From: Thiobacillus sp. 65-29
GTDB lineage: Bacteria; Pseudomonadota; Gammaproteobacteria; Burkholderiales; Thiobacillaceae
Length of the DNA stretch: 64,000 bases
NCBI GenBank assembly: GCA_001899775.1
Contig: MKWN01000044.1
Location: 28,086 to 92,085 of the forward strand
Reading direction: 5' to 3'
The first letter of the stretch is position 1. Every line of letters begins with the position of its first letter. Shown piece after piece: positions 19,155 through 29,829 of this stretch. The notes below the pieces were generated by a model. That model worked only from the letters and a program-made list of their open reading frames with translations. It did no database searches and had not been told where the DNA came from. Both the position numbers and the translations under genes were made by a program.

Positions 19155-21359
19155 ATGTCCGACGAAAAGCACGATATCCTTCCACCCGGCAACACGGTCA
19201 GCGCCTTTCCCGCACGCTCGCGCGTGCTGGTGGTCGACGATGAGCCTCTGATCCTGGAGGGGCTGGCGCGCCTGCTGGAAGGCCGCGAGTACGACGTCAC
19301 CACGGCCGGCGGCGGCTGCGACGCCTTGATCGCGGTGGGCAAACAGCAGTTCGACGTCGTGCTGCTCGATCTGGGCATGCCCGACCTCAGCGGCACGGAA
19401 GTCCTGCGCTTCATCGCCGACCGCAGCGCGGACACCTCGGTGATCGTCGTGTCCGGAGACAGCTCCATCGACGCGGCGATCCGTGCGTTGCGCGGCGGCG
19501 CCACCGATTTCGTGCGCAAGCCCTACGAGCCCGAGGAACTGCTGCGCCGCATCGACAACACGCTGGTGCGCCGCCGCCTGGAAAGGGAAAACAACCATAT
19601 CCTGCAGCGCCTGCAGCAGTCGGAAAAGTGGCACCGCTTTCTCGTCAACAGCTCGCCCGACTTCATCTACACCCTCGACAGCGAAGGCCGCTTCACCTTC
19701 GTCAACGACCGCGTCGAAAGCCTGCTCGGCTACCGGCGCGAGGATCTGCTCGGCCAGCACTACAGCCTGATCATCCACGAGGACGACATCGCCCGTGCCG
19801 AACACGTCTTCAACGAGCGCCGCGCCAGCGACCGCAGCGCGCGCAACATCGAGATCCGTCTCAAGTGCAACCCCGGCATGCGCCGGCCGCGCCCGATGAA
19901 CTGCCGCTGCCGCGCGGTCGAGCTGACCGCCACGGGCATGTACGACGAGGAGGCGGGGCCCTTCGAAGGGCGCTTCATCGGCAGCTACGGTGTCGCCAAG
20001 GACATCACCGAACGCAAGCAGGCCGAGGAAACCGTCCACTTCCAGGCCTACCACGACCTCCTGACCGGCCTGCCCAACCGCGCGCTGTTCCGCGACCACC
20101 TCGGCCTCATGCTGGCGCAGGCGCGGCGCAACCAGAAACCGCTGGCGGTGCTGAGCCTCGACCTGGACCACTTCAAGGTCATCAACGACTCGCTCGGCCA
20201 CGCCATCGGCGACGAACTGCTGCTCGCGGTTGGCACGCGGCTGCGCCAGTGCCTGCGCGAAGGCGACACCCTGGCGCGCCTGGGGGGCGACGAGTTCGCG
20301 GTGCTGCTGCCGACACTGGTTTCGCGCAGCGACGTCGACCACATCTGCCGCAAGATCATCCAGGTGCTGTCCAAGCCGGTCTACGTGAAGGGCCACGAAA
20401 TCTACATCTCGGTGAGCATCGGCGCCTGCGTCGCGCCGGACGACAGCGAGCAGATCGACAGCCTCATCCGCCAGGCCGAGATCGCCATGTACCAGGCCAA
20501 GACGCAGGGGCGCAGCCGCCTGCAGTTCTGGGAATCCGGCATGCAGGCGCCCTATTCCGAGCGCATGCAGATCGAGACCGATCTGCGCCGCGCGCTGGCG
20601 CGCAACGAGTTCGTGCTGTTCTACCAGCCGCAGGTCGATACCGTCACCGGGGAAGTCCGCGGTTTCGAGGCGCTGCTGCGCTGGTGGCATCCGCAACGGG
20701 GCCTGCTCACACCCGCCGACTTCATCGCGGTGGCCGAGGAATCCGGCGTCATCGTGCCGCTGGGCGACTGGGTGCTGCGCGAGGCCTGCGCGCAAATGGC
20801 CGACTGGCACAAGACGGGCCTGGCGCGGGTGCGCCTGTCGATCAATATTTCCGCGCGTCAGCTGGAAAGCGCGGACTTCGTCGAGAGTGTCATGCGGGCC
20901 TTGCAGGTACACGGCCTGGATGGCCGCAACATGGAGCTGGAGATCACCGAAAGCCTGCTGATGCGCGACTTCGAGGCCAATGCGATCAAGCTCGGACGCC
21001 TGTCCGCCACCGGCATCCGCCTTGCCATCGACGACTTCGGCACCGGCTACAGTTCGTTCAAGTACCTGTCACGCTTCCCCATCCACACCCTGAAGATCGA
21101 CCAGTCCTTCGTGCAGGATCTCGAACGCGAGGAGAACCTGTCCATCGTCAACGCGATGGTGGCGATGGGACGCGGCATGAACCTCAACGTCGTCGCCGAA
21201 GGCGTGGAGACCGAAGCGCAGCGCATGCGCCTGGAAAAGATGCAGTGCCCGGAAATCCAGGGCTATTACTGCCGCGGCCCGCTGTCGCCGCAGGACGCCA
21301 CCACACTCATCGCCCAGCACGCGCGCGGCTTCGATTCCACACATCGCGCCGCAGGGTAG
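19155..21359 (+). CDS. Response regulator with REC-PAS-GGDEF-EAL architecture
   Basis: REC 'RVLVVDDEPLILEGLARLLEGREYDV', PAS, 'LARLGGDEFAVLLP' intact GGDEF, 'FEALLRWWHPQRG...DDFGTGYSSFKYLSRFPIHTLKIDQSFV' EAL. Confidence 0.95.
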   Translation: MSDEKHDILPPGNTVSAFPARSRVLVVDDEPLILEGLARLLEGREYDVTTAGGGCDALIAVGKQQFDVVLLDLGMPDLSGTEVLRFIADRSADTSVIVVSGDSSIDAAIRALRGGATDFVRKPYEPEELLRRIDNTLVRRRLERENNHILQRLQQSEKWHRFLVNSSPDFIYTLDSEGRFTFVNDRVESLLGYRREDLLGQHYSLIIHEDDIARAEHVFNERRASDRSARNIEIRLKCNPGMRRPRPMNCRCRAVELTATGMYDEEAGPFEGRFIGSYGVAKDITERKQAEETVHFQAYHDLLTGLPNRALFRDHLGLMLAQARRNQKPLAVLSLDLDHFKVINDSLGHAIGDELLLAVGTRLRQCLREGDTLARLGGDEFAVLLPTLVSRSDVDHICRKIIQVLSKPVYVKGHEIYISVSIGACVAPDDSEQIDSLIRQAEIAMYQAKTQGRSRLQFWESGMQAPYSERMQIETDLRRALARNEFVLFYQPQVDTVTGEVRGFEALLRWWHPQRGLLTPADFIAVAEESGVIVPLGDWVLREACAQMADWHKTGLARVRLSINISARQLESADFVESVMRALQVHGLDGRNMELEITESLLMRDFEANAIKLGRLSATGIRLAIDDFGTGYSSFKYLSRFPIHTLKIDQSFVQDLEREENLSIVNAMVAMGRGMNLNVVAEGVETEAQRMRLEKMQCPEIQGYYCRGPLSPQDATTLIAQHARGFDSTHRAAG

Positions 21360-21366
21360 CGGCGTT

Positions 21367-22908
21367 TCACGCGGCCGGTGTGCATTCGCCGACCGGCAGG
21401 ACGATGCCGTCCTCGTCCACGCTTTCGATGCGCACCGGATAGCCCCACAGTCGGGCGACGTGGCGCAGCATTTCCGGCGTGGAGTCGCCGAGCGGGCGGC
21501 GGTCGTGCATGGTGTGGCGCAAGGTCAGTGAACGGTCGCCGAAGATATCGACAGCATAGACCTGGATGTTGGGTTCGCGGTTGCCGAGGTTGTAGTGTTC
21601 GGCCAGCTGCCGGCGCACCGCACGGTAGCCGGCATCGTCGTGAATCGCGGCGACTTCCAGCTTGTCGTCACGATCGTCGTCGACCATGGCGAACAGCTTG
21701 AAATCGCGGATCAGCTTCGGCGAGAGATATTGCGCGATGAAGCTCTCGTCCTTGAAATTGCGCATGGCGAAGTCGAGTGATTTCACCCAGTCGCTGCCGG
21801 CAAGCTCCGGGAACCAGCGGTGGTCCTCCTCGGTGGGGGCTTCGCAGATGCGCCGCAGGTCGGTGAACATGGCGAAGCCCAGCGCATACGGATTAAGGCC
21901 GTTGTAGAAGCGGGCGTGGTAGGGCGGCTGGTACACCACGTTGGTATGCGATTGCAGGAACTCCATCATGAAGCCGTCGGTGAGGCGGCCTTCCTCGTAC
22001 AGGTGGTTGAGCAGGGTGTAGTGCCAGAAGGTCGCCCAGCCCTCGTTCATCACCTGGGTCTGGCGCTGCGGGTAGAAATACTGCGCGATCTTCCTCACGA
22101 TGCGCACGATCTCGCGCTGCCAGGGTTCCAGGCGCGGCGCATGCTTCTCGATGAAGTACAGCAGGTTTTCCTGCGGTTCCGCGGGGAAGCGTGCCGCCTG
22201 CCGGGCCTGCGCATCCTCCTGGCGGGCGGGCAGCGTACGCCACAGGTCGTTGACCTGCGATTGCAGGTAGGCCTCGCGCTCGGCCTGGCGCACCTGCTCC
22301 TTGGCCATCGACAGGCGCGCGGGACGTTTGTAGCGATCGACGCCGAGGCTCATCAGGGCGTGGCAGGAATCGAGCAGTTCCTCGACCGCGTCTTCGCCGT
22401 GGCGCTGCTCGCATTCGGCGATGAAGTTGCGTGCGAATACCAGGTAGTCGAGGATGCCCTCGGCGTCGGTCCAGGTGCGGAACAGGTAATTGCCCTTGAA
22501 GAAGGAGTTGTGGCCGTAGGCGGCGTGCGCGATCACCAGCGCCTGCATGGTCATGGTGTTCTCTTCCATGAGGTAGGCGAGGCAGGGGCTGGAATTGATG
22601 ACGATCTCGTAGGCCAGACCCATCTGGCCGCGCTGGTAGCTCTTCTGGGTGGAGAGGAAGTGCTTGCCATAGGACCAGTGGTGGTAGCCGACCGGCATGC
22701 CCACCGAGGAATAGGCGTCGATCATCTGTTCGGAAGAGATGATCTCGATCTGGTTGGGATAGGTGTCGAGTCCGTAATGCGCGGCGACGCGGGCGATTTC
22801 GCGGTCGTAGGCCTCGATCAGTTCGAAGGTCCACTCCGAGCCCTCGGAGATCGGCTGGCGCACTCTGGTGGGTGCGGCCGGGAGGGCGGTTGCGGTGCCG
22901 GTTTCCAT
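21367..22908 (-). CDS. SpoVR family protein
   Basis: 'WTFELIEAYDREIARVAAHYGLDTYPNQIEIISSEQMIDAYSSVGMPVGYHHWSYGKHF' is characteristic of SpoVR/YcgB. Confidence 0.95.
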   Translation of the reverse strand: METGTATALPAAPTRVRQPISEGSEWTFELIEAYDREIARVAAHYGLDTYPNQIEIISSEQMIDAYSSVGMPVGYHHWSYGKHFLSTQKSYQRGQMGLAYEIVINSSPCLAYLMEENTMTMQALVIAHAAYGHNSFFKGNYLFRTWTDAEGILDYLVFARNFIAECEQRHGEDAVEELLDSCHALMSLGVDRYKRPARLSMAKEQVRQAEREAYLQSQVNDLWRTLPARQEDAQARQAARFPAEPQENLLYFIEKHAPRLEPWQREIVRIVRKIAQYFYPQRQTQVMNEGWATFWHYTLLNHLYEEGRLTDGFMMEFLQSHTNVVYQPPYHARFYNGLNPYALGFAMFTDLRRICEAPTEEDHRWFPELAGSDWVKSLDFAMRNFKDESFIAQYLSPKLIRDFKLFAMVDDDRDDKLEVAAIHDDAGYRAVRRQLAEHYNLGNREPNIQVYAVDIFGDRSLTLRHTMHDRRPLGDSTPEMLRHVARLWGYPVRIESVDEDGIVLPVGECTPAA

Positions 22909-22909
22909 C

Positions 22910-24172
22910 TCAGGCGGCCTTCTTCTGGAACAGTTCGCGGAAGACCGGATAGATGTCTTCCAGCGTGAGGATGCGCTGCATCGCGAAGCGCGGGCTCATC
23001 GCCTTCACCTGTGCGTAGTGATGCCACAGACTTTGCGGCTCCTCAGCCTCGATTTCGACGTAGGCGAAATGCTGCACCAGCGGCAGGATCTTCTGCATCA
23101 GGAGTTCGCGGCAGCGTGGCGAATCGTCGTCCCAGTTGTCGCCGTCGGACGCCTGCGCGGCGTAGATGTTCCAGTTGGCGGAGGGATAGCGGGCGAGGAT
23201 GATTTCGTGCATCAGTTCCAGCGCACTCGACACCACCGTGCCGCCGCTTTCGCGCGAGGAGAAGAATTCCTCCTCCTCGACTTCCCTGGCGACGGTATGG
23301 TGGCGGATGAACACCACGTCGATGCGCTCGTAGTTCTTCGTCAGGAAGAGATACAGCAGCATGAAGAAGCGCTTGGCGATGTTCTTGCGGTCCTCGTCCA
23401 TCGAGCCCGACACGTCGAGCAGACAGAACATCACCGCCTGGCTGCTGGGGGTGGGCTGGTCGACGCGATGGGCGTAGCGCAGGTCCCAGGTGTCGAGAAA
23501 GGGTACTGCGGCGATGCGCGCCCTGAGCGCGGCGATATCCTCGCGCAGCGCATCGGCCTCGGCACTCGCGCCCAGCCCTCGCGCTTCCAGGTCGGCGAGC
23601 GCTTCCTCGGCCTCGCGCAGCGCGTCGCGTGGCGCGGCCGCCATCGCCAGCCGCCGGCCGATGGCCTGCTTCATCGAGCGCACCACGTGCAGGTTGGACG
23701 GGTTGCCCTGGCTGACAAAACCGGCGCGCGCCTTCTTCACCTCGGGCACCGCGGCAAGCTGCTTCTTCACCAGGTCGGGCAGGGCCAGATCCTGGAAGAA
23801 GTACTCCATGAATTCTTCCTTCGACAACTCGAACACGAAGTCGTCCATGCCCTCGCCGTCGGGCGAGCCGCCGCTGCCGCCACCTCCGGCACCGCCCTCG
23901 GGGCGGTCGACGCGGTCGCCGCTGACGAATTCGCGGTTGCCCGGCAGCACGATGTTGCGCCGCCCGCCGGCACCGTGATGGAAGATCGGTTCCGACAGGT
24001 CCTTGGACGGAATCGAGATCTTCTCGCCGCGCTCGAGGTCGGCCACCTTGCGCCCGGATACCGCCTCCGCCGCCGCCTTGCGGATCTGCGTCTTGAAGCG
24101 GCGCAGGAAGCGCTGCCGGTTGACGGCGCTGCGGTTCTTGCCGGACAGGCGGCGGTCGACGAGCTGGCTCAT
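22910..24172 (-). CDS. YeaH/YhbH family protein (DUF444)
   Basis: 'DRRLSGKNRSAVNRQRFLRRFKTQIRKAAAEAV' and VWA-like 'MFCLLDVSGSMDEDRKNIAKRFFMLLYLFL'; neighbours prkA and spoVR. Confidence 0.95.
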   Translation of the reverse strand: MSQLVDRRLSGKNRSAVNRQRFLRRFKTQIRKAAAEAVSGRKVADLERGEKISIPSKDLSEPIFHHGAGGRRNIVLPGNREFVSGDRVDRPEGGAGGGGSGGSPDGEGMDDFVFELSKEEFMEYFFQDLALPDLVKKQLAAVPEVKKARAGFVSQGNPSNLHVVRSMKQAIGRRLAMAAAPRDALREAEEALADLEARGLGASAEADALREDIAALRARIAAVPFLDTWDLRYAHRVDQPTPSSQAVMFCLLDVSGSMDEDRKNIAKRFFMLLYLFLTKNYERIDVVFIRHHTVAREVEEEEFFSSRESGGTVVSSALELMHEIILARYPSANWNIYAAQASDGDNWDDDSPRCRELLMQKILPLVQHFAYVEIEAEEPQSLWHHYAQVKAMSPRFAMQRILTLEDIYPVFRELFQKKAA

Positions 24173-24185
24173 GGATGCTTCCCGC

Positions 24186-26105
24186 TCAGGACGCCTTCCT
24201 CGCGCGCAGGTACCACTCGGCGAGCAGGCGCACCTGCTTGTCAGTATAGCCCTTGGCGACCATGCGCGCAACGAAATCCTGGTGTTTCTTCTGCTCGTCG
24301 CTGGACGCCTTGGCGTTGAAGGAAATCACCGGCAGCAGGTCCTCGGTGCTGGAGAACATGCGCTTCTCGATCACCACGCGCAGCTTTTCGTAGCTCGTCC
24401 ACGCCGGATTCTTGCCGTGGTTCTGCGCACGGGCGCGCAGCACGAAGTTCACCACCTCGTGGCGGAAATCCTTCGGATTGGCGATGCCGGCCGGCTTCTC
24501 GATCTTCTCCAGCTCGATGTTGAGCTGGCCGCGGTCGAGAATCTCGCCGGTGTCGGGATCGCGGTATTCCTGGTCCTGGATCCACATGTCGGCGTAGGTC
24601 ACGTAGCGGTCGAAAATGTTCTGGCCGTATTCCGAATACGACTCGAGATAGGCCGTCTGCAGTTCCTTCTCGATGAACTCGGCGTAGTGCGGTGCAAGGT
24701 ATTCCTTGAGGAAGGCGACGTAGCGCTGTTCGGTCTCCGGCGGCAACTGCTCCTGTTCGATCTGCTGCTCCAGCACATAGAGCAGATGCACCGGATTGGC
24801 GGCGATCTCGCTGTGGTCGAAGTTGAACACGCGCGACAGGATCTTGAACGCGAAGCGTGTCGAGATGCCGGTCATGCCCTCGTCGACGCCGGCGAAGTCG
24901 CGGTATTCCTGGTAGCTTTTCGCCTTGGGGTCGGTGTCCTTGAGGTTTTCGCCGTCGTAGATGCGCATCTTCGAATAGATGCTGGAGTTTTCCGGTTCTT
25001 TCAGGCGCGTGAGCACCGAGAAACGCGCCAGCATTTCCAGCGTGCCGGGTGCGCACGGTGCCTCGGACAGCGAGCTGTGGTGCAGCAGCTTCTGGTAGAT
25101 CTTCATTTCCTCCGACACGCGCAGGCAGTACGGCACCTTGACGATGTAGATGCGGTCGAGGAAGGCCTCGTTGTTCTTGTTGTTGCGGAAGGTGGTCCAC
25201 TCCGACTCGTTGCTGTGCGCCAGCACCACGCCGTCGAAGGGAATTGCGCCGAAACCCTCGGTGCCCTTGTAGTTGCCCTCCTGCGTGGCGGTCAGCAGTG
25301 GATGCAGCACCTTGATCGGCGCCTTGAACATCTCGACGAACTCCATCAGGCCCTGGTTGGCGAGGCTGAGGCCACCGGAATAGCTGTAGGCATCCGGGTC
25401 GTCCTGGGAGAATTTTTCCAGCTTGCGGATGTCGACCTTGCCGACCAGCGAGGAAATGTCCTGGTTGTTTTCGTCACCGGGCTCGGTCTTGGAAATGCCG
25501 ACCTGGCCCAGCACCGAGGGCCAGCGCTTGATGACGCGGAACTTGGTGATGTCGCCGTTGTACTCGTGCAGGCGCTTCACCGCCCACGGCGACAGCACGC
25601 GACCGAGGTAGCGGCGCGGGATGCCGTATTGCTGTTCGAGAATTGCGCCATCCTCGTCGGGCGAGAACAGCGACAGCGGCGAATCGTTCACCGGCGAACC
25701 CTTGATGGCGTAGAACGGCGCCTTTTCCATGAGATGCTTGAGCTTCTCCGCCAGCGAGGACTTGCCCCCACCGACCGGGCCGAGCAGATAGAGGATCTGC
25801 TTGTTCTCTTCCAGACCCTGTGCGGCGTGGCGGAAGTAGGAAACGATCTGCTCGATCGTGTCCTCCATGCCGTAGAAATCCCTGAAGGCCGGATAGACCT
25901 TGATGATCTTGTTGGAAAAGATGCGCGACAGGCGCGAATCCTTGCGGGTATCGACCAGCTCCGGCTCGCCGATGGCAGCGAGCATGCGCTCGGCGGCACT
26001 GGCGTAGGCCATGCGGTCCGCCTTGCAGATGTCGAGGAATTCCTCGAGGGAGTATTCCTCTTCCTCACGGCGGTAGCGCTCGATGTACTGGTTGAACAGG
26101 CTCAT
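24186..26105 (-). CDS. prkA: PrkA family serine protein kinase
   Basis: 'YLLGPVGGGKSSLAEKLKHLMEKAPFYAIKGSPVNDSPLSLF' plus conserved PrkA AAA/kinase blocks. Confidence 0.95.
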   Translation of the reverse strand: MSLFNQYIERYRREEEEYSLEEFLDICKADRMAYASAAERMLAAIGEPELVDTRKDSRLSRIFSNKIIKVYPAFRDFYGMEDTIEQIVSYFRHAAQGLEENKQILYLLGPVGGGKSSLAEKLKHLMEKAPFYAIKGSPVNDSPLSLFSPDEDGAILEQQYGIPRRYLGRVLSPWAVKRLHEYNGDITKFRVIKRWPSVLGQVGISKTEPGDENNQDISSLVGKVDIRKLEKFSQDDPDAYSYSGGLSLANQGLMEFVEMFKAPIKVLHPLLTATQEGNYKGTEGFGAIPFDGVVLAHSNESEWTTFRNNKNNEAFLDRIYIVKVPYCLRVSEEMKIYQKLLHHSSLSEAPCAPGTLEMLARFSVLTRLKEPENSSIYSKMRIYDGENLKDTDPKAKSYQEYRDFAGVDEGMTGISTRFAFKILSRVFNFDHSEIAANPVHLLYVLEQQIEQEQLPPETEQRYVAFLKEYLAPHYAEFIEKELQTAYLESYSEYGQNIFDRYVTYADMWIQDQEYRDPDTGEILDRGQLNIELEKIEKPAGIANPKDFRHEVVNFVLRARAQNHGKNPAWTSYEKLRVVIEKRMFSSTEDLLPVISFNAKASSDEQKKHQDFVARMVAKGYTDKQVRLLAEWYLRARKAS

Positions 26106-26266
26106 GACGTCCTCCTGGTCGGTGAATCGGTGGCCAGCGCGGCGTTGCTCGCGCAACATTCGTGCCTGAAACCTTAACGGTCACAATTCGACGAGGTTGA
26201 GCGGATTTAGTGCCGGGAGGGGAAAATTTTTTTACTGCGGCGCGGCGTCGCACGCGCGGTGTATGC

Positions 26267-27628
26267 TCATGCCGTACCGCTACGTGGCAAGCTGACCGTG
26301 AACCGCACCATGCCGTTCGCCGTCGCGGCATCGATGCGGCCGCCGTGCGCCTCGACGATGGAACGCACGATGGCCAGCCCCAGCCCGACGCCCTCGGCGC
26401 CGCTGCGCCGCGCCGGGTCGCCGGTGTAGAAGCGGTCGAATACGCGCGCAAGCCGGTCATGGGGAATCGTTCCCGGATTCTCGACCACGAGCTCGACGTC
26501 CTGATCACCGGAGCTGAGGCCGATGCGCACGGTTTCCGCGTCAGGGCAGTGGCGAATGGCGTTGGACAGCAGATTGGAGACGGCGCGGCGCAGCATGAGG
26601 CGATCCCCGGCCACGTGTGCACTACCCTCCAGCCTGAGGTGCACGCCACGCTCCTCGGCGACGAGACCATGGAACTCGATCAGCTCGCGGATCTCCCGGC
26701 CGAGATCGACGGCATCGCGTCGCGGCACCACCTGGCGATTGTCGGCCTTGGCGAGAAACAGCATGTCCTCGACCATGCGTGCGAGGCGTTCGTATTCCTC
26801 CATCGACGATTGCAGCACTTCCCGATATTCGGCGGCGCCGCGTTCGCGGGCCAGCGCGACCTGGGTCTGCGTCATCAGGTTCGATACCGGCGTGCGCAGT
26901 TCGTGCGCGAGGTCGGAGGAGAATTCCGACAGGCGTCGGAAAGCGTCCTCGAGGCGTCCGAGCATGGCGTTGAACGCCGTGGCCAGGGTGCGGATTTCCG
27001 CGGGCAGCGCGGTATCCGGAAGGCGCTCGCTCAGGTCCGTGGCGGACAGGCGGGTGGCGAGCCGCGCCATGTGTTCCAGCGGCCGCAGGCCGGTACGGGT
27101 GGCCGCCCAGCCCGCTGCCGCCATCGCCAGCATGGCGAGCACGGTGGCACCACCGAGTACGGCGTGGAAGCGGGTGAGGAAGCGCTGGTGATGGGTGATG
27201 TCGAGCGCCACCGCCACGGTAAACGACGCATCCCCTGCCTGTACCGTCGTGGCAAAACCGCGCCACGTGCGCTCTTGCGCCATCCAGGTGGTGAGGGGTG
27301 CGGGGTGCAGCGGCATGCCCTGCGGCAGGCCGTGGGCGCTGGCGTAGCCGACGTCGCCACGGGCGTCGATCAGGGCGACGGCAAGACCGTGATGACCGAC
27401 CAGGGCATCGTCGAGCCGGTCGTGCAAGGCAGCGAGCGTGTTCGAAGGCTGCATCCGCGCCAGGAGGTTCTGCACCAGGGCGAGCTTGCCGTCGAGTTCA
27501 TGGCGATCCATTTCGACGAAGTGGGCATCGACCGCGCGTGCGACGATCCAGCCGAGCGCCAGCAGCACGACTGCGGCGCTCACCGCGAACAGCAGGCTGA
27601 TGCGCGTGGTCAGCGAGACGGAATTCAC
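26267..27628 (-). CDS. Heavy-metal sensor histidine kinase (CusS-like)
   Basis: Two TM segments, HAMP, '[24 protein letters not shown]' H-box, '[18 protein letters not shown]'; overlaps a CusR-like regulator; GTG start at 27628. Confidence 0.9.
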   Translation of the reverse strand: MNSVSLTTRISLLFAVSAAVVLLALGWIVARAVDAHFVEMDRHELDGKLALVQNLLARMQPSNTLAALHDRLDDALVGHHGLAVALIDARGDVGYASAHGLPQGMPLHPAPLTTWMAQERTWRGFATTVQAGDASFTVAVALDITHHQRFLTRFHAVLGGATVLAMLAMAAAGWAATRTGLRPLEHMARLATRLSATDLSERLPDTALPAEIRTLATAFNAMLGRLEDAFRRLSEFSSDLAHELRTPVSNLMTQTQVALARERGAAEYREVLQSSMEEYERLARMVEDMLFLAKADNRQVVPRRDAVDLGREIRELIEFHGLVAEERGVHLRLEGSAHVAGDRLMLRRAVSNLLSNAIRHCPDAETVRIGLSSGDQDVELVVENPGTIPHDRLARVFDRFYTGDPARRSGAEGVGLGLAIVRSIVEAHGGRIDAATANGMVRFTVSLPRSGTA

Positions 27629-28302
27629 GCCGGCGCTTCCAGCACGTAACCCATGCCACGCACGGTGTGGATCAGTTTCGGCTCGAAACCGTCGTCGATC
27701 TTGCCACGCAGGCGGCGTACCGCCACATCGATGACGTTGGTGTCCGAATCGAAGTTCATGTCCCACACCTGCGAGGCGATGAGCGAACGCGGCAACACCT
27801 CGCCCTGGCGGCGCATCAGGAGTTCGAGCAGGGCAAATTCCTTGGCGGTCAGCTCGATGCGCTGGCCCGCACGCACGGCGCGCCGACGCAACAGGTCGAG
27901 TTCCAGATCAGCCGCATGCAGCAGCGTGGGGTCGAGCGTTCCGCGCCCGCGCCGGGTGAGGCTGCGCACGCGCGCCAGCAGCTCGGCGAAGGCAAAGGGT
28001 TTGACCAGATAGTCGTCGGCACCGCGCTCCAGTCCCTTGACACGATCCTCGACGGCGTCGCGCGCGGTGAGAAACAGCACCGGCGTATCAAGCCCGGCGC
28101 GGCGCACGCCGTCGAGCACCTGCCAGCCGTCGAGGCCGGGCAGCATGACGTCGAGCACGAGCAGGTCGTAAGGCTGGGCGCGTGCGAGTTCCAACCCCTC
28201 CCAGCCATCGCGTGCCAGATCGACGATGAATCCCGCTTCGGTAAGCCCCTGTTTCAGGTAGTCGCCGGTCTTGATCTCGTCTTCGACAAGGAGGATTTTC
28301 AT
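27625..28302 (-). CDS. Heavy-metal response regulator (CusR/CopR-like, OmpR family)
   Basis: '[37 protein letters not shown]' and C-terminal winged helix '[37 protein letters not shown]'. Confidence 0.93.
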   Translation of the reverse strand: MKILLVEDEIKTGDYLKQGLTEAGFIVDLARDGWEGLELARAQPYDLLVLDVMLPGLDGWQVLDGVRRAGLDTPVLFLTARDAVEDRVKGLERGADDYLVKPFAFAELLARVRSLTRRGRGTLDPTLLHAADLELDLLRRRAVRAGQRIELTAKEFALLELLMRRQGEVLPRSLIASQVWDMNFDSDTNVIDVAVRRLRGKIDDGFEPKLIHTVRGMGYVLEAPA

Positions 28303-28548
28303 GGCGCAAGGCTATTGAGGCGGCACGAAGAAATTTGAAACCGTATCGGTTTGCAAGTGCTTCAGGGGTGGACAGATTCGTTGAGCCGCCTCAATAGAGT
28401 GCTGTTTTAATTGCTTATTGCTTCGGCCCATTCACCTTCCCAACCTTGCAATATCGAATCGGATTACCCTGCCACTTCAAACTTCAGATGGCCGAATCAA
28501 TAAGAAGACCCGCCCATCCTGCCACAAACGCGGTGCCTCGGTCGCGCA

Positions 28549-28562
28549 TGACAAAAATGTCA
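28549..28562. promoter_or_regulatory. Candidate CusR/CopR-type operator
   Basis: tgacaaaaatgtca dyad followed by tttt, close to the known cus/cop box AAAATGACAANNTTGTCATTTT; in the intergenic region of cusR-like gene and efflux operon. Confidence 0.65.
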
Positions 28563-28629
28563 TTTTCGCGTCACCGTCGCGTCGTCCACGGGGGGGCACA
28601 GTGCAGATACTGCCGTTGCGGATCGCCCC

Positions 28630-29829
28630 ATGCCATCTGTCCTCCCCGTTCTCGCCGGACTTCTGCTGACCCTGTCGTGGGCGGACGGTGCACGCGCCGA
28701 CAGCCTGGCCGCGGCGCTCGACGCGGCCTGGGCGCACCACCCGCAGGTCGCCACGTGGGCCGCGCGCAGCGAGGAGGCGGCGGCACGCGCGGCGCTGGCG
28801 GCCGCGCCGACGGCAGGACCGCCCAGCCTCGCGTTCGGACACCTCGGTCGTGGTCCTGGACACGACGGCGGCCGGCGTGAATGGGAAGTCGAGCTGGCTG
28901 CGCCGCTGTGGCTGCCCGGCCAGCAGGCCGCACGCCAGAGTGAAGCCGCCAGTGGAGCGAACGTGCTTGCCGCGACACAGGATGCGCTACGCCTGCAACT
29001 GGCAGGTGCGGTGCGCGAAGCCGGCTGGGCGGTGGTGGAAGCGCGCGCGGTACGCGATCTCGCGCAGCGACGCGAGGCGTCGGCACGCGCCCTCGAGGCC
29101 GAGGTCCAGCGCCGCCATGCCGCCGGCGAACTGGCGCGCATCGACGCCAACCAGGCGCAGGGCGAGCGCCTTGCGGCACAGGGCGAAGCGGCCGACGCCG
29201 CCAGCACACTGCGTGCCGCCGAACAGGCCTGGCGCGCCCTCACCGGCCTGCCGGCGCCGCTCACGCTCGAGCCCGAACGCGTGGCCGACGCAAGCGGCGC
29301 AGAGCATCCGCAGCTGACGGCGGCCACCGCAGCGCTGCATGCGGCACAGGCGCGCCTGCGGGCGAGTCGGGCCAGCCGCCGCGATCCGCCCGAGCTGGGA
29401 CTACGGCTGGTGCGCGAGCGCGACGCCGTGGCGGAACCTTGGAGCAGCCTGCTCGGCGTGCAGTTCAAGCTCCCGTTCTCCACTGCCGCGCAGGTGCGCG
29501 TCAACGATGCCGCCGCGCAGGCGGAGCTGGCCGAGGCCACGGCCATGCTGGAGCAGGTGCACCGGGTCCACGCTCTCGATGTGGAACGGGCACGCGCCGA
29601 GCTCGATGCCGCTGCGGAGCGGGACGCAGCGACCGCGCAGCGCCAGGCGCTCGCCGCCGAGTCCCTGCGTCTGGCCGAAAAGGCGTTCGCGCTCGGCGAA
29701 TCCGATCTTGCGACGCTGCTGCGACTGCACGCGAGTGCACGCGAGGCCGACGCCGCCCATACACGTCAACGCATCGCCCGCGCGGCGGCGGTGTCGCGTC
29801 TCAACCAGGCCCTGGGAGTGCTGCCATGA
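28630..29829 (+). CDS. TolC-family outer membrane efflux protein (CzcC/CusC-like)
   Basis: Signal peptide, repeated Ala-rich helical hairpins typical of OEP; start of operon with HlyD-type adaptor and RND pump. Confidence 0.88.
   Translation: MPSVLPVLAGLLLTLSWADGARADSLAAALDAAWAHHPQVATWAARSEEAAARAALAAAPTAGPPSLAFGHLGRGPGHDGGRREWEVELAAPLWLPGQQAARQSEAASGANVLAATQDALRLQLAGAVREAGWAVVEARAVRDLAQRREASARALEAEVQRRHAAGELARIDANQAQGERLAAQGEAADAASTLRAAEQAWRALTGLPAPLTLEPERVADASGAEHPQLTAATAALHAAQARLRASRASRRDPPELGLRLVRERDAVAEPWSSLLGVQFKLPFSTAAQVRVNDAAAQAELAEATAMLEQVHRVHALDVERARAELDAAAERDAATAQRQALAAESLRLAEKAFALGESDLATLLRLHASAREADAAHTRQRIARAAAVSRLNQALGVLP

Noticed and set aside
18258-20912. 884-aa minus-strand ORF opposite the HDOD-kinase and GGDEF/EAL genes
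   Set aside because: Low-complexity His/Arg/Asp/Val-rich translation typical of a GC-rich antisense shadow frame; plus-strand genes are unambiguous
24003-26177. 724-aa plus-strand ORF opposite prkA
   Set aside because: Shadow ORF; PrkA on the other strand is strongly supported
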